Origin: Pseudomonas sp. RIT288
GTDB lineage: Bacteria > Pseudomonadota > Gammaproteobacteria > Pseudomonadales > Pseudomonadaceae
Direction of reading: 5' to 3'
Assembly: GCF_000631985.1 (NCBI RefSeq)
Contig: NZ_JFYN01000001.1
Span: forward strand, 186,001-250,000
DNA: 64,000 nt
Part shown: in pieces, positions 39,591-49,045 of the stretch
Layout: each line of letters starts with the position of its first letter
Numbering within the stretch: the stretch's first letter is position 1
The notes under the pieces: model-generated
Seen by the model: the letters and a program-made list of their open reading frames with translations, nothing else
What the model was told of the DNA's origin: nothing
The model's database searches: none
Made by a program: the position numbers and the translations under genes

Positions 39591-39956
39591 TCAGTCCGTC
39601 GGCACCAACCTATCCAGCACCCGATTGACCGCCATCTCCGCCACCATCACCACTTGAGCAATGCCCTGCAGGGTCTTGCGGTGCGTGCCTTGCACCAGCG
39701 CCGCATGGTTGTTGAGCATGACCGTGGCCGAGCCGAGGGACTCACTGGCATCGGCCAGCAGAGATTCGCTGTCGGCGTCGGGGTTGACCATGTACAGCGT
39801 GTTGGGGGTGTAGGGCGTGGCCATGAGGTCAGGTTTTGGCGGGCCGAGGTAATGGTCGAGCGCGCGTTCGGCGGCTTCGTGAAATTTCTTTGATTCGGGG
39901 GATTCGTAGGGGGATGCCGCATCTGTTGGCGGCGGACTTGGTGTTGGTTTAATCAT
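39591..39956 (-). CDS. Small Pseudomonas-restricted protein, DUF6124-like
   Basis: A 121-residue cytosolic protein with no signal or membrane helix. N-terminus MIKPTPSPPPTDAASPYESP is proline-rich, then SKKFHEAAERALDHYL, a disordered middle, and a C-terminal helical half (PDADSESLLADASESLGSA and VVMVAEMAVNRVLDRLV). This layout (Pro-rich start, AAERALDHYL box, DxESLLxxASE box) fits a family I know as DUF6124/DUF3077-type in Pseudomonas; the exact number is from memory. Function unknown. No clear ribosome binding site: a GGTTCC/GGAACC hairpin ends just ahead of the ATG. It is preceded by a long structured region. Confidence 0.7.
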   Translation of the reverse strand: MIKPTPSPPPTDAASPYESPESKKFHEAAERALDHYLGPPKPDLMATPYTPNTLYMVNPDADSESLLADASESLGSATVMLNNHAALVQGTHRKTLQGIAQVVMVAEMAVNRVLDRLVPTD

Positions 39957-40285
39957 TCTCAGGTTCCGAAATAAAGCTGGAACCGCTTCTCTGCTAAAAG
40001 AAGGGTGGCAGCTGAACGCAGGTTAGCAGACCGGGGAACCTAAGGAAGCCGGCGCGCCGAAGCGCCCTGCGCACAGCCGCCATCGAATGCAGGCACTGAG
40101 CCTGACGATGATGTATGTGCACCCTTAGATTAACCACGGGCTGCTAAACCCGATCACTGGGAATCAGTGACGGGATCAAGTTACGCAGCCTGCCGAGGGC
40201 GCACAAGCCGGCGGATTCTGGTGCATGCGTAGGCAGCGGCGCAAGGATTTGTAGGCTGGTGAGGCGTAACACTGGGTGTCTTTAA
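39957..40285 (-). ncRNA. Structured leader or RNA element upstream of the DUF6124-like gene
   Basis: About 330 nt with no convincing gene but dense pairing potential, read here on the minus strand. Hairpins: GGTTCC/GGAACC (39962-39984) beside the start codon; AGGTT/AACCT (40020-40041); GCGC-TTCG-GCGC with a C(UUCG)G tetraloop near 40055-40066; nested CATCG/CAGGC hairpin (40081-40110); nested CCCG/TCACTG hairpin (40149-40174). The heptamer TTAGCAG at 40023-40029 can pair with CTGCTAA at either 39991-39997 or 40141-40147, so mutually exclusive folds are possible. A 16-codon frame (40176-40226) lies inside. Whether it is a cis-acting leader, an independent RNA or a DNA repeat is undecided. Confidence 0.55.
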
Positions 40286-40363
40286 ACAGCTGTGCTGCTG
40301 GGCGTTTATTGCGCTGTAGGGATTGGGGATTTGTCTGTCGGATTTTGGGTGATTCCGCAGGCG

Positions 40364-40432
40364 CTATCGCGAGCAGGCTCACTCCTACAGGGGAAGCGCA
40401 TTCCAATTGCAGGAGTGAGCCTGCTCGCGAAG
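40364..40432. repeat. REP-like inverted pair, hybrid of families A and B
   Basis: CTATCGCGAGCAGGCTCACT joined to CCTACAGGGG, and inverted CAGGAGTGAGCCTGCTCGCG. The outer part is family B; the inner CTCCTACAGG part resembles family A. Confidence 0.8.
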
Positions 40433-40461
40433 ACGTCAGTCAGGCCGCTGAGGATTCCGGA

Positions 40462-40932
40462 TCAGTGGATAAGTCCGGCATCCACCAACAACTGCTCCAA
40501 CCCCAACAAGTCCGGCACCTTGGCCACCTGCTCCCCGACCTGCACCGCTGCCTGCTCAAGCGCACACAACGGCACATCGACATAACTCAGCTGACTGTCG
40601 AGCTTGTACGAACGCGGGATCCCCTGCACCAGCAGCGCAATGAATTTCAGCTGCGGCAAGCCGCCGAGGGCGTTGAGAATGACGATCCGTGCGCGTTCGC
40701 CGATGACGACTTTCTGCCCGCAGGCCGACTCGAAACTCAGCAGCGGAATCTGCCGTTCACGCCAGCTCACCCGCCCCAGGTACCACGGCGGTGTGTCGAG
40801 GTCGAAGGCGCTGGCCTGGTAGTCGATCAGCTCGGCCACGGCGACGTTGGGCAGGATCAGATTGCGGTCGGCCAGCGGCAGCAACAGACCGGTGAGTTGG
40901 CTGGTGCGCGCGTTGTGGCGGCGCTCATGCAT
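40462..40932 (-). CDS. chpC: Chemotaxis-type protein ChpC (CheW-like)
   Basis: A 156-residue single CheW domain (TSQLTGLLLPLADRNLILPN at the N-terminus, a PPWYLGRVSWRERQIPLLSF segment, then ERARIVILNALGG). CheW adaptors couple receptors to the histidine kinase; ChpC belongs to the Pil-Chp system and is thought to bring in extra receptors. The ATG at 40932 overlaps the chpA stop by eight bases. Last gene of the operon; chpB (methylesterase) and chpD/E are not next to it in this window. Confidence 0.88.
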   Translation of the reverse strand: MHERRHNARTSQLTGLLLPLADRNLILPNVAVAELIDYQASAFDLDTPPWYLGRVSWRERQIPLLSFESACGQKVVIGERARIVILNALGGLPQLKFIALLVQGIPRSYKLDSQLSYVDVPLCALEQAAVQVGEQVAKVPDLLGLEQLLVDAGLIH

Positions 40933-43900
40933 GCTTCTTGCTCCAGTGGGCAATGCTTTCGAGCAGCACCGATTCCTGATACGGCTTGCCGAGGTAGTCG
41001 TTGACGCCGATGGCCATCGCGCGGTCGCGGTGTTTCTGCCCGGTGCGCGAGGTGATCATGATGATCGGCAGGTGTTGCAGGCGTTCGTCGTGGCGCACCT
41101 GGGTGGCGACTTCGAAGCCGTCCATGCGCGGCATTTCGATGTCGAGCAGCATCAGGTCAGGCATGTGTTCTTCCAGCAGCAACATCGCGTCGACACCGTC
41201 CTTGGCGGTCAACACGTTCATGCCGTGGCGTTCGAGCAAACGGCTGGTGACCTTGCGCACCGTCACCGAGTCGTCGACCACCAGCACCAGCAACGGCTTC
41301 TGCGGTTCGCTGTCGATTTCCGCCTGCGCCGGACGCGGCGCAACCCGCGCCTGCATCGCGCGAATCGGTGCGAGCAAATCCAGAATCAGCACCACCCGGC
41401 CATCGCCAAGAATCGTCGCCCCGGACACCCCCTGCACCGCCGCGAACTGCGGGCCGAGGCTCTTGACCACGATCTCGCGGGTGCCGGCCATCGCATCGAC
41501 CTGCACCGCGATGTGCCGGTCATTGCACTGCACCAGCAACACCGGCAACGGCAGGCTCTGGCCGAGCAGTTTTGGGCGTGGCGCGGTTTTCAGCAGCTCG
41601 CCCAGATAGCACAACTCGTAACGCTGGCCGGCGTAGTGGTAGCTCGGCGGATCGTTGCGGTAGTGCGCTTCCAGATCATTCGGCAAAACCCGGACGATGC
41701 CTTCGATGGTGTTCAGCGGAATCGCGTATTGATCCTCGCCGCACTGCACCATGAGCGCGCGGTTGACCGACACGGTGAACGGCAGACGAATGCGGAAATG
41801 CACGCCCTGCCCAGGCACCGAGTCGATGCTCATGGTGCCGCCGAGCTGGCGGACCTCTTCGTGAACCACGTCCATGCCGACGCCGCGCCCGGAAATCTGG
41901 GTGATCTTTTCCGCCGTGGAGAACCCCGGCTGCAGGATGAACTGCAGCACGTCGCGGTCGCTGAGTTCGGCGTCCGGCGCGAGCAGGCCGCGCTTGATCG
42001 CCTTGCGCCGTACCGCTTCCAGCGGCACCCCGGCGCCATCGTCACGAATATCGAAAACGATGTCGCCGCCCTCGCGGGTCAGGTCCAGGGTGATCGTGCC
42101 CTGCGCCGGTTTGCCCGCCGCCAGCCGCACTTCGGCCGACTCCAGGCCATGGTCGACGGCGTTGCGCAGCATGTGCTCCAGCGGCGCGGCCATGCGCTCC
42201 AGCACGTTGCGATCCATCTCGCCTTCGGCGTTGCCGATGATGAACGCGACGTCTTTGTTCAGCTCTTCGGCGACCTGCCGCACGATGCGTTTCAGGCGTG
42301 GCAGCATCCGCTCGAACGGCACCATGCGCGTGCGCATCAGGCCTTCCTGCAATTCAGTGTTGATCCGTCCCTGCTGCTGCAACAGGTTCTCGGCGTCGTG
42401 GTTGCGGCGCTCAAGGGTTTCCTTGAGGTCGAGCAGGTCGGAGGCGGACTCGAACAGCGCCCGCGACAGTTGCTGCAACTGCGAATGGCGATCCATTTCC
42501 AGCGGATCGAATTCTTCGTAACCGAGGCGTTCGGCATCGACTTGCTGACGGCTGAGAATCCGTCCCTGGGTTTCAGTGTCGAGTCGGCGCAACTGATCGC
42601 GCATGCGCTCGATGGTGGTTTCCATCTCGTTCAGCGCGGTTTGCGCATCGCTGACTTGCTGCTCGATACGCCCACGGAAAATCGAAGTTTCACCGGCCAG
42701 ATTGACCAGCTCATCGAGCAGTTCGGCGGAGACCTTGACCATGTCCGCGCCGGCATCAGCGGCGGGTACCGCAGGCTCGGTCTTGGCCGGAATCGGCAGC
42801 AGCGGCGGCGTGTCGGGGGTCGCCGGATGGCTGAAATTCTGGATCGCGCTAATCAGCCGATCCGCCGGCGGGCATGGCTGCCCGGCGCGCACGCCATCGA
42901 GCATTTGCGCCAGGCGGTCATGCCCGCGCTGCACCAGCGCGAACAGTTCGGCGGACGGTTGCAGCACGCCGGTGGCGAGGCTTTCGTAAAGGTATTCCAA
43001 CTCATGGGCGAGGTCGCCGATCGGGCCGATCTCGACCATCCGCGCACCGCCCTTGAGGGTGTGCAGATCGCGCAGCAGGGTTTCCACTTCCTGCCGATTG
43101 CCCGGCTCGGCCTGCCAGCGCAGCAACGCCGCGCCGGAGCTTTCGATGATGTCGAAACCTTCTTCGAGGAAGATTTCCAGCAGCTCCGGATCATGCGCTG
43201 CGCTGTCGGGTACAGCCGTCGGCTGCGCCGTTTCGGCACTGCCGTGCTGGCCCTGACGGAACTGGCGGATCGCTTCGATCAGGTCTTGTGCCGGGGTCAG
43301 CGGTTGATGGTTGTGCAATTGCTCAAGCAACTGCGCCAAGCGGTCGTGGCTCTTGTGCAGCAAGCGTCCGAGCAGCTCGCTGTAACTGTAGCGACGATCC
43401 ACCAGACCTTCGTAGAGACTTTCCAGCTCATGGGCCAGATCGCCGATGGCGTCGACCTCGGCCATCCGCGCGCCGCCCTTGAGGGTGTGCAAATCGCGCT
43501 GCAACGACGACAGCGGCGCAGCGTTGTCCGGGTCGTTCAACCAGCGCTGCAAGGCTTGCCCGGCACTGTCGAGAATATCCACCGCTTCTTCCAGGAAGAT
43601 CTCGACGATCTCGTCGTCGGGCGCGGTCTCGGCATTGGCGTGGGCGAGTTCGGCGGTCGCGGCGCCCAGTTCGCTGATGCTCAAGGTGCGGCTGCCGTCG
43701 CTGCGGATCAGCCCCATCGCCGTCGGGTCGAGGCTTTCATCAAGCAGTTCGTGCAGGGCTCGGATGCGCTGCGGCTGCGGGGTGACTTCCTGGCCGGCGG
43801 CCAGTTCGTCGAGCATGTTGATCAGCGCTTCGTGAGCGCTCTGCGCTTCGTGAAAAAACCTGTCGCTGACCGCCAGGCTGCTTTCTTCGACGGCGCCATA

Positions 43901-46825
43901 GAGGTCGAGCAAGGCTTCGCAGAGCACGTCCACCGGCAGCAGATCGGCGAGGTGTGCGCCTTCGCCGAGAGTGGTCAGTTCGTCCAGCAACGCGCTGAGT
44001 TCCTGACGCTCGCCGGGGTGTTGCTGCCAGCGCTGCAACAGGCTTTCGGCGTCGAGCAGGATGTCCATGCCCTGGGCGAGGAAGTTGTTGATCAGTTGCG
44101 GATCGCGCTTGATCCGCAGGCCGGTGTTCGGCGCGTTGAGGATCGCCTCCAGGCGTTCGGCAAGCAGCGTTTCGGTGCGTTTGATCAGCGACTGCGCACC
44201 GACAATCGGCGCCAGCGGATCGTGCTTGAGCTGGCGCAGGCCGACGCGGAACAAGCCTTCGGCTTCAAGGAGCAATTCCACTTCATCGAGATCCAGCGGC
44301 AACTGATGCGCCTTGAACTCGCGCGCCAGTTTATCCAGCGGCGCGGCCAGTTCGGCAATCGGCAACACGCCGGCCATCGACGCACTGCCCTTGAGCGTGT
44401 GCAAGGCGCGCTGCAATTCGTCGCTGGCCGGCAGCGGCACATGCTCGGCGGCTTGATCGAGAAAGCGGTTGAGGCTGGCGAGGTGGGTTTCGGCCTCGTT
44501 GCGAAAGATCTCCAGCAACAGTGGATCGAGGGCCGCCACATCGTCCACGTCTTCGGCCGCCAGCGGCTCGACGCCTTTGGCCAGCGCATGCGCGCGGGCC
44601 GCCAGTTGATCGACATCGCTGCGCTGCCGCTGGCGCTGCGTGGCGAATTCGCTGATCAGCTCCGGCAGCAGCAATACCGTGTCGGTGAGCAACTGCTGCA
44701 CCTGCGCACCAGGTTCGACACTGTGTTCCAGCACGCGGTTGAGCAGGTTTTCCACGGCCCAGGCCAGCTCGCCAAGGATCAGCGCGCGAACCATGCGCCC
44801 GCTGCCCTTCAAGGTATGAAAGGCGCGGCGCAGTTCGGTCAGGGCGGCGCGGTCGTGGGTGTCGGCCGACCAGCGCGGCAGGTATTCGTGCAGGACTTCG
44901 AGGACTTCGTCGGTCTCTTCGAGGAACACTTCGCGCAGTTCATCGTCCACCGGTTCTTCATCGACCGGCGGCGGCATCAGGCTGCCCGGGGTTATCAAGG
45001 CCGGCGGGTTGACCGCCGACACCGGGCTGGCCAGCACCTCGGCCAGCGACTGCACGGTTTCGGGGTCATCCAGTGTCTGCAGATCCTGCATTACCAGCGC
45101 TTCGCTGGGGCTGAGCACGTCGTCGAGCAGCGGCACGTGCTGCTCATGTGGAAAGAAACCAAGGCTGGCGAGGCTCTTTTGTGCGACATCCAGCAGTTGT
45201 TCATTCGGCGCTTGCGGGTCGTCGCTCAGGCGTTCGAGGTAATACTCGAGGCTGGTGATGACGTCGGCCAGATTATCCAGTTGCTGCCAGCCTGGCTGGT
45301 GCGGATCGAGCAGCAGGTGTTCGCGGATGAAGCTGTTGCAGGCCTCGACCAGACTCGCCGCCCGGCTCAGCGGAATCATCGCCAGCGCACCGCGCACCTG
45401 GGTCAGCAGTTCCGGCAACGGTTGCAGTTGCTGGCGATCCCAGTCGGCGTCGATGTAATCGACGATCATGTCCTTGGCCTGTTGCAGGCAGATGCGTGCT
45501 TCCTTGATCACGATCTGGTGGATCTGTGTCAGGTCGGTGGTCGGCAGGCGCGCGTCTTCGGGACTTTCCGGCTCTACGGTGCCGACCATCCCGGCGAGGT
45601 TGGCTTCGACGTAGAGCAGCGCGCCGGCAACGTCCATCAGGGTCGCGTCATTCGGTTCGCGCTGGCCCTGGGCGAGGCTGAGCACCACCGCCAGTTGATC
45701 GATGATGACTTTGCGCGGCTGGCCGAAACCGAGCACCGCGAGGGTGTCGGCGATCTGCCGCAACGGCGCCAGCAGACTCTCCAGATCAGCGGTGTGCTGA
45801 CGGTCGCTGCGCACGAACAGGTCGAGGCGCTCCTTGACCCGCACCAGCTCTTCGCACAGCGCCGCCAGCACCGAGCGCATCGCATCGCGGTCGGGACCGG
45901 CCAGACGCGCACGTTCTTCGTCGACCATCGCGCTGTCGGGCAACGCGTCGTCCAGGGAGTAGCGATCTTTCATGGTCAGCATCTGCCCGGTGGGATGTTC
46001 GGCTTTGGCAATATAGAACAGCAGGCTTTTCAGCAACTCCGGCGGGGGCGGCTGATTGAGGCCGCGCGGGCCTTGTTCGAGCAGGCGCTTGAGTTCCTTG
46101 TCGGCGTCCTTGAACAGGCTGCGCAGCGCCGGGCTGTTGGCGATGGCGCCTTCGCGCATGCCTTCGACCAGCGCTGAAGCGACCTGCCACAGCGGACTCA
46201 ACGGCGCATCGGCGCTGAGCGCTTCGAGGCGCTGGAAAACTTTCGCCAGGTATTCGAGGTGGGTCTGGTCATCCTGCTCGCGCAGCAACCCGACCAGCGC
46301 CATTTGCAGCGTCTGGCGCAACTTGCGCAGTACGTGGGGCCACTCGGCCGGCTCCAGCGCGGCCAGCGCTTCTGCGCTCAACGGCGGCAAGTCCGGTAGT
46401 GGCGGACTGAAAAGACTGGTTTCCGAGAGCAGACTGTCGCCGCGCGCACTGCGCAGATCGTTGATCAGCGGCAGCACCACCAATGGCAGATCGCGGCGGG
46501 CGCTCTGCACCCGATCAAGGTAGATCGGCAATTGCCCGAGGGCTTGCAGCAATAGGTGCAAGGCTTCGTCGCGGTGGCTGACGCGACCCTGCTGCAGGGC
46601 TTCGACCAGATGTTCCATCTCTTCGGCGAGCAACGCCGCGCCGTAGAACTCGACCATCTGCAAACTGCCGTGCACCTGATGGATATACGCCAGACACTCA
46701 TCCAGCCCCGGCGCGGCCTGCGGGTCATCGAGCACGGTTTCAATCGCCTGATGCGCCTGCCTCAGCGTTTCGGCAATTTCACCCTTGACCCATTCGAGGG
46801 CCACGTAGTCGTGCCGGTCACCCAT
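40925..46825 (-). CDS. chpA: Pil-Chp hybrid chemosensory histidine kinase ChpA
   Basis: A 1966-residue cytosolic kinase at the core of the type IV pilus chemosensory system. Four canonical Hpt boxes (HTLKG) fall near residues 670, 810, 1115 and 1257; an N-terminal Hpt-like box VHGSLQ is near residue 54, and a box with Thr in place of His (ELTTLGEGAH) lies between the second and third canonical boxes. Then come the ATPase (HMLRNAVDHG near 1555; GRGVGMDVV), a CheW-like domain (about 1690-1840), and a C-terminal receiver (phospho-Asp in LLDIEMP near 1893). I chose ATG 46825 (MGDRHDYVALEW) for its GGAG site; GTG 46840 overlaps the pilJ stop and is an alternative. Confidence 0.96.
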   Translation of the reverse strand: MGDRHDYVALEWVKGEIAETLRQAHQAIETVLDDPQAAPGLDECLAYIHQVHGSLQMVEFYGAALLAEEMEHLVEALQQGRVSHRDEALHLLLQALGQLPIYLDRVQSARRDLPLVVLPLINDLRSARGDSLLSETSLFSPPLPDLPPLSAEALAALEPAEWPHVLRKLRQTLQMALVGLLREQDDQTHLEYLAKVFQRLEALSADAPLSPLWQVASALVEGMREGAIANSPALRSLFKDADKELKRLLEQGPRGLNQPPPPELLKSLLFYIAKAEHPTGQMLTMKDRYSLDDALPDSAMVDEERARLAGPDRDAMRSVLAALCEELVRVKERLDLFVRSDRQHTADLESLLAPLRQIADTLAVLGFGQPRKVIIDQLAVVLSLAQGQREPNDATLMDVAGALLYVEANLAGMVGTVEPESPEDARLPTTDLTQIHQIVIKEARICLQQAKDMIVDYIDADWDRQQLQPLPELLTQVRGALAMIPLSRAASLVEACNSFIREHLLLDPHQPGWQQLDNLADVITSLEYYLERLSDDPQAPNEQLLDVAQKSLASLGFFPHEQHVPLLDDVLSPSEALVMQDLQTLDDPETVQSLAEVLASPVSAVNPPALITPGSLMPPPVDEEPVDDELREVFLEETDEVLEVLHEYLPRWSADTHDRAALTELRRAFHTLKGSGRMVRALILGELAWAVENLLNRVLEHSVEPGAQVQQLLTDTVLLLPELISEFATQRQRQRSDVDQLAARAHALAKGVEPLAAEDVDDVAALDPLLLEIFRNEAETHLASLNRFLDQAAEHVPLPASDELQRALHTLKGSASMAGVLPIAELAAPLDKLAREFKAHQLPLDLDEVELLLEAEGLFRVGLRQLKHDPLAPIVGAQSLIKRTETLLAERLEAILNAPNTGLRIKRDPQLINNFLAQGMDILLDAESLLQRWQQHPGERQELSALLDELTTLGEGAHLADLLPVDVLCEALLDLYGAVEESSLAVSDRFFHEAQSAHEALINMLDELAAGQEVTPQPQRIRALHELLDESLDPTAMGLIRSDGSRTLSISELGAATAELAHANAETAPDDEIVEIFLEEAVDILDSAGQALQRWLNDPDNAAPLSSLQRDLHTLKGGARMAEVDAIGDLAHELESLYEGLVDRRYSYSELLGRLLHKSHDRLAQLLEQLHNHQPLTPAQDLIEAIRQFRQGQHGSAETAQPTAVPDSAAHDPELLEIFLEEGFDIIESSGAALLRWQAEPGNRQEVETLLRDLHTLKGGARMVEIGPIGDLAHELEYLYESLATGVLQPSAELFALVQRGHDRLAQMLDGVRAGQPCPPADRLISAIQNFSHPATPDTPPLLPIPAKTEPAVPAADAGADMVKVSAELLDELVNLAGETSIFRGRIEQQVSDAQTALNEMETTIERMRDQLRRLDTETQGRILSRQQVDAERLGYEEFDPLEMDRHSQLQQLSRALFESASDLLDLKETLERRNHDAENLLQQQGRINTELQEGLMRTRMVPFERMLPRLKRIVRQVAEELNKDVAFIIGNAEGEMDRNVLERMAAPLEHMLRNAVDHGLESAEVRLAAGKPAQGTITLDLTREGGDIVFDIRDDGAGVPLEAVRRKAIKRGLLAPDAELSDRDVLQFILQPGFSTAEKITQISGRGVGMDVVHEEVRQLGGTMSIDSVPGQGVHFRIRLPFTVSVNRALMVQCGEDQYAIPLNTIEGIVRVLPNDLEAHYRNDPPSYHYAGQRYELCYLGELLKTAPRPKLLGQSLPLPVLLVQCNDRHIAVQVDAMAGTREIVVKSLGPQFAAVQGVSGATILGDGRVVLILDLLAPIRAMQARVAPRPAQAEIDSEPQKPLLVLVVDDSVTVRKVTSRLLERHGMNVLTAKDGVDAMLLLEEHMPDLMLLDIEMPRMDGFEVATQVRHDERLQHLPIIMITSRTGQKHRDRAMAIGVNDYLGKPYQESVLLESIAHWSKKHA

Positions 46826-46836
46826 AACCACTCCAC

Positions 46837-48891
46837 TCACGCCTTGTCCGTCGCGGACGCCGACGGCAAGGTGAAACCGGATACCGAACGGCGCAGCTGA
46901 CTGGCCATTTTCGCCAGGTTGCCGATGCTCTCGGCGGTGGCGGTGGAGCCGGACGAGGTCTGCGTGGTGATCTGCTGGATCACGTTCATCGTCAGCGAGA
47001 TCTGCCCGGCCGACGAGGTCTGCTGCTGCGCCGCGTTGGAGATGCTCTGGATCAACGCCGCGAGGGTTTTCGAAACGCCTTCGATTTCTTCCAGGGCCAC
47101 CCCGGCATCCTGCGCCAGCCGCGCGCCGCGCACCACTTCGGTGGTGGTCTGTTCCATGGAAATCACCGCTTCGTTGGTGTCGGTCTGAATCGCCCGCACC
47201 AGGGTTTCGATCTGCCGGGTAGCGGCGGACGAACGTTCAGCCAGCCGCTGCACTTCGTCGGCAACCACGGCAAAGCCGCGCCCGGCGTCCCCGGCCATCG
47301 ACGCCTGAATCGCCGCGTTGAGCGCGAGGATGTTGGTCTGGTCGGCAATGTCGTCGATCAGACTGACGATGTCGCCGATTTCCTGCGACGACTCGCCCAG
47401 ACGCTTGATGCGCTTGGCGGTGTCCTGAATCTGTTCGCGAATGTTGTCCATGCCGTGGATGGTGTTGTGCACCACCTCGTTGCCCTTGTTGGCGATTTCC
47501 ACCGAACGCTCGGCCACCGCCGAGGATTCAGCGGCGTTGGCCGAGACCTGATCGATCGACTGGGCCATGTCGCTGATCGCCGTCGAGGCTTCGGAAATCT
47601 GCTGCGCCTGATGTTCCGAGGCTTGCGCCAGGTGCATCGCGGTGGCCTGGGTTTCCTGCACGGCGGCGGCGACCTGGCCGGCGGTGAGGTTGATGGTCGC
47701 GACCAGATCGCGCAGTTGGTCAACCGAGTAGTTGATCGAATCGGCGATGGTCCCGGTGAAGTCTTCGGTCACCGAGGCAGTCACCGTCAGGTCGCCGTCG
47801 GCGAGGTCTTCGATTTCATCGAGCAGGCGCATGATCGCGTTCTGGTTGCGTTCGTTTTTCTCGGCGGTCTCGCGCAACTGGCGGTTGGTTTCACGAACCA
47901 TGACCAGGCCGATCAGGATGATCGACGCCAACGCCAGCAAGCCCAGCACGTAGCCGCCGATGGTGTCGGTGTTGCGCCCGCCGGCGAGGTTTTCGAAACC
48001 GCTGGCGAGGTGCGAGGCTTCGTCGAGCAGGGTCTGCGACAGGCTGAAAATGTTGCTCGCCGACTCGCGAACCTTGAACAGCTCCGGCGAGGTTTCGAGG
48101 ATTTCGTCAACGGAGCCGGAGACGAACTGGAACAGCTCGGAAATTTCACTCAGGCGCGCACGGGCGTCGCGGTCTTCGACCTGGCTGATTTTCAGGGTCG
48201 GGTTGCCCTGCAGCATGCCGTTGAGCACTTGGCCAAAACGGGTGGCGTCGCGACCAAACGCATCGGCGGCCTGCTGCGAATTCTCGTCGCCAGCGAGCAC
48301 GGTGTTGACCGCGCCGAGGATGCGTTCAGCCAGTAGCGATTGGCGCTGGGCCATCGCCACCTGCGCTGCCGGCGCGCCGCGTTGCAGGAGGATCTCGACG
48401 ACTTTTTCGTACTCGATCTGCAATTGCGGAACGGTCTCGGCCAGCGTCGCGGCGACCTGATGCAGCGAAAGCACGGTCTGTTCGCTGGAGAGAATCGCGT
48501 CGGTATTTTTCAGCAGGCGTTCCCAGTCCAGCTGCACCGCGCGCATTTCCGGGCGCACGGTGGCCGGTGCTGGCGGCAGGCCGGTGGCCGGATCGCCTTT
48601 CTTCAGGTAACCCCAGCGCTGGGCAAAATCGTTGCGCGCATCGCTCAGCAACTTGAACGCAGCCGACTTCCCGGCAGCCGCTTCGGTGGCGTTCTTGGCG
48701 ATGCGTTGCGACAGCACGCGCAGCTCACCGGCGTGGCCGATGTACTGTTTGTCGTAGTTGGCCTGTGTGTTGAGGTAGGCGAAGTTGGCGAACAGCAGCA
48801 TGATGAACACGATCAGTGCGATGAACAGCACGATGATCTGCGAGCGACTGCGCGATCCTTCCGCCGATTTGCCTGTTTTTGCTTTTGTCAT
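46837..48891 (-). CDS. pilJ: Methyl-accepting chemotaxis protein PilJ
   Basis: A 684-residue inner-membrane receptor of the Pil-Chp system. First helix at about residues 18-40 ([19 protein letters not shown]), a large periplasmic region with PilJ-type repeats (about 40-310), a second helix near 310-330 ([20 protein letters not shown]), HAMP, then a cytosolic signalling domain with the tip [18 protein letters not shown] stretch, here [20 protein letters not shown] in part. It senses pilus or surface cues and feeds ChpA. A REP-like pair lies between it and pilI. Directly followed by chpA; pilK, which sits here in P. aeruginosa, is absent. Confidence 0.95.
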   Translation of the reverse strand: MTKAKTGKSAEGSRSRSQIIVLFIALIVFIMLLFANFAYLNTQANYDKQYIGHAGELRVLSQRIAKNATEAAAGKSAAFKLLSDARNDFAQRWGYLKKGDPATGLPPAPATVRPEMRAVQLDWERLLKNTDAILSSEQTVLSLHQVAATLAETVPQLQIEYEKVVEILLQRGAPAAQVAMAQRQSLLAERILGAVNTVLAGDENSQQAADAFGRDATRFGQVLNGMLQGNPTLKISQVEDRDARARLSEISELFQFVSGSVDEILETSPELFKVRESASNIFSLSQTLLDEASHLASGFENLAGGRNTDTIGGYVLGLLALASIILIGLVMVRETNRQLRETAEKNERNQNAIMRLLDEIEDLADGDLTVTASVTEDFTGTIADSINYSVDQLRDLVATINLTAGQVAAAVQETQATAMHLAQASEHQAQQISEASTAISDMAQSIDQVSANAAESSAVAERSVEIANKGNEVVHNTIHGMDNIREQIQDTAKRIKRLGESSQEIGDIVSLIDDIADQTNILALNAAIQASMAGDAGRGFAVVADEVQRLAERSSAATRQIETLVRAIQTDTNEAVISMEQTTTEVVRGARLAQDAGVALEEIEGVSKTLAALIQSISNAAQQQTSSAGQISLTMNVIQQITTQTSSGSTATAESIGNLAKMASQLRRSVSGFTLPSASATDKA

Positions 48892-48934
48892 CGGTCCTCG
48901 CCTTTAACCCACACCTTTGAGGCCTGCTGTAATC

Positions 48935-49029
48935 CCTGTGGGAGCGAGCCTGCTCGCGAAAGCGTCGGGTCAGCCAATATTCATCTTGCCTGACACGCCC
49001 TCTTCGCGAGCAGGCTCGCTGCCACAGGG
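48935..49029. repeat. REP-like inverted pair, family B, inside the pil-chp operon
   Basis: CCTGTGGGAGCGAGCCTGCT and inverted GCAGGCTCGCTGCCACAGGG between pilI and pilJ, i.e. within a transcription unit. Confidence 0.9.
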
Positions 49030-49045
49030 GACAGTGTTGAATCTG

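Noticed and set aside
40176..40406. 76-codon minus-strand frame ending PSAGCVT
   Set aside because: Its first half translates a REP repeat; only the last 16 codons are kept as a speculative leader frame.
40847..46177. A 1776-codon open frame on the plus strand opposite chpA
   Set aside because: It is the exact antisense of a well-supported kinase gene. Its predicted protein is His/Gln/Arg-rich with no domain character, a known artefact of high third-position G+C.
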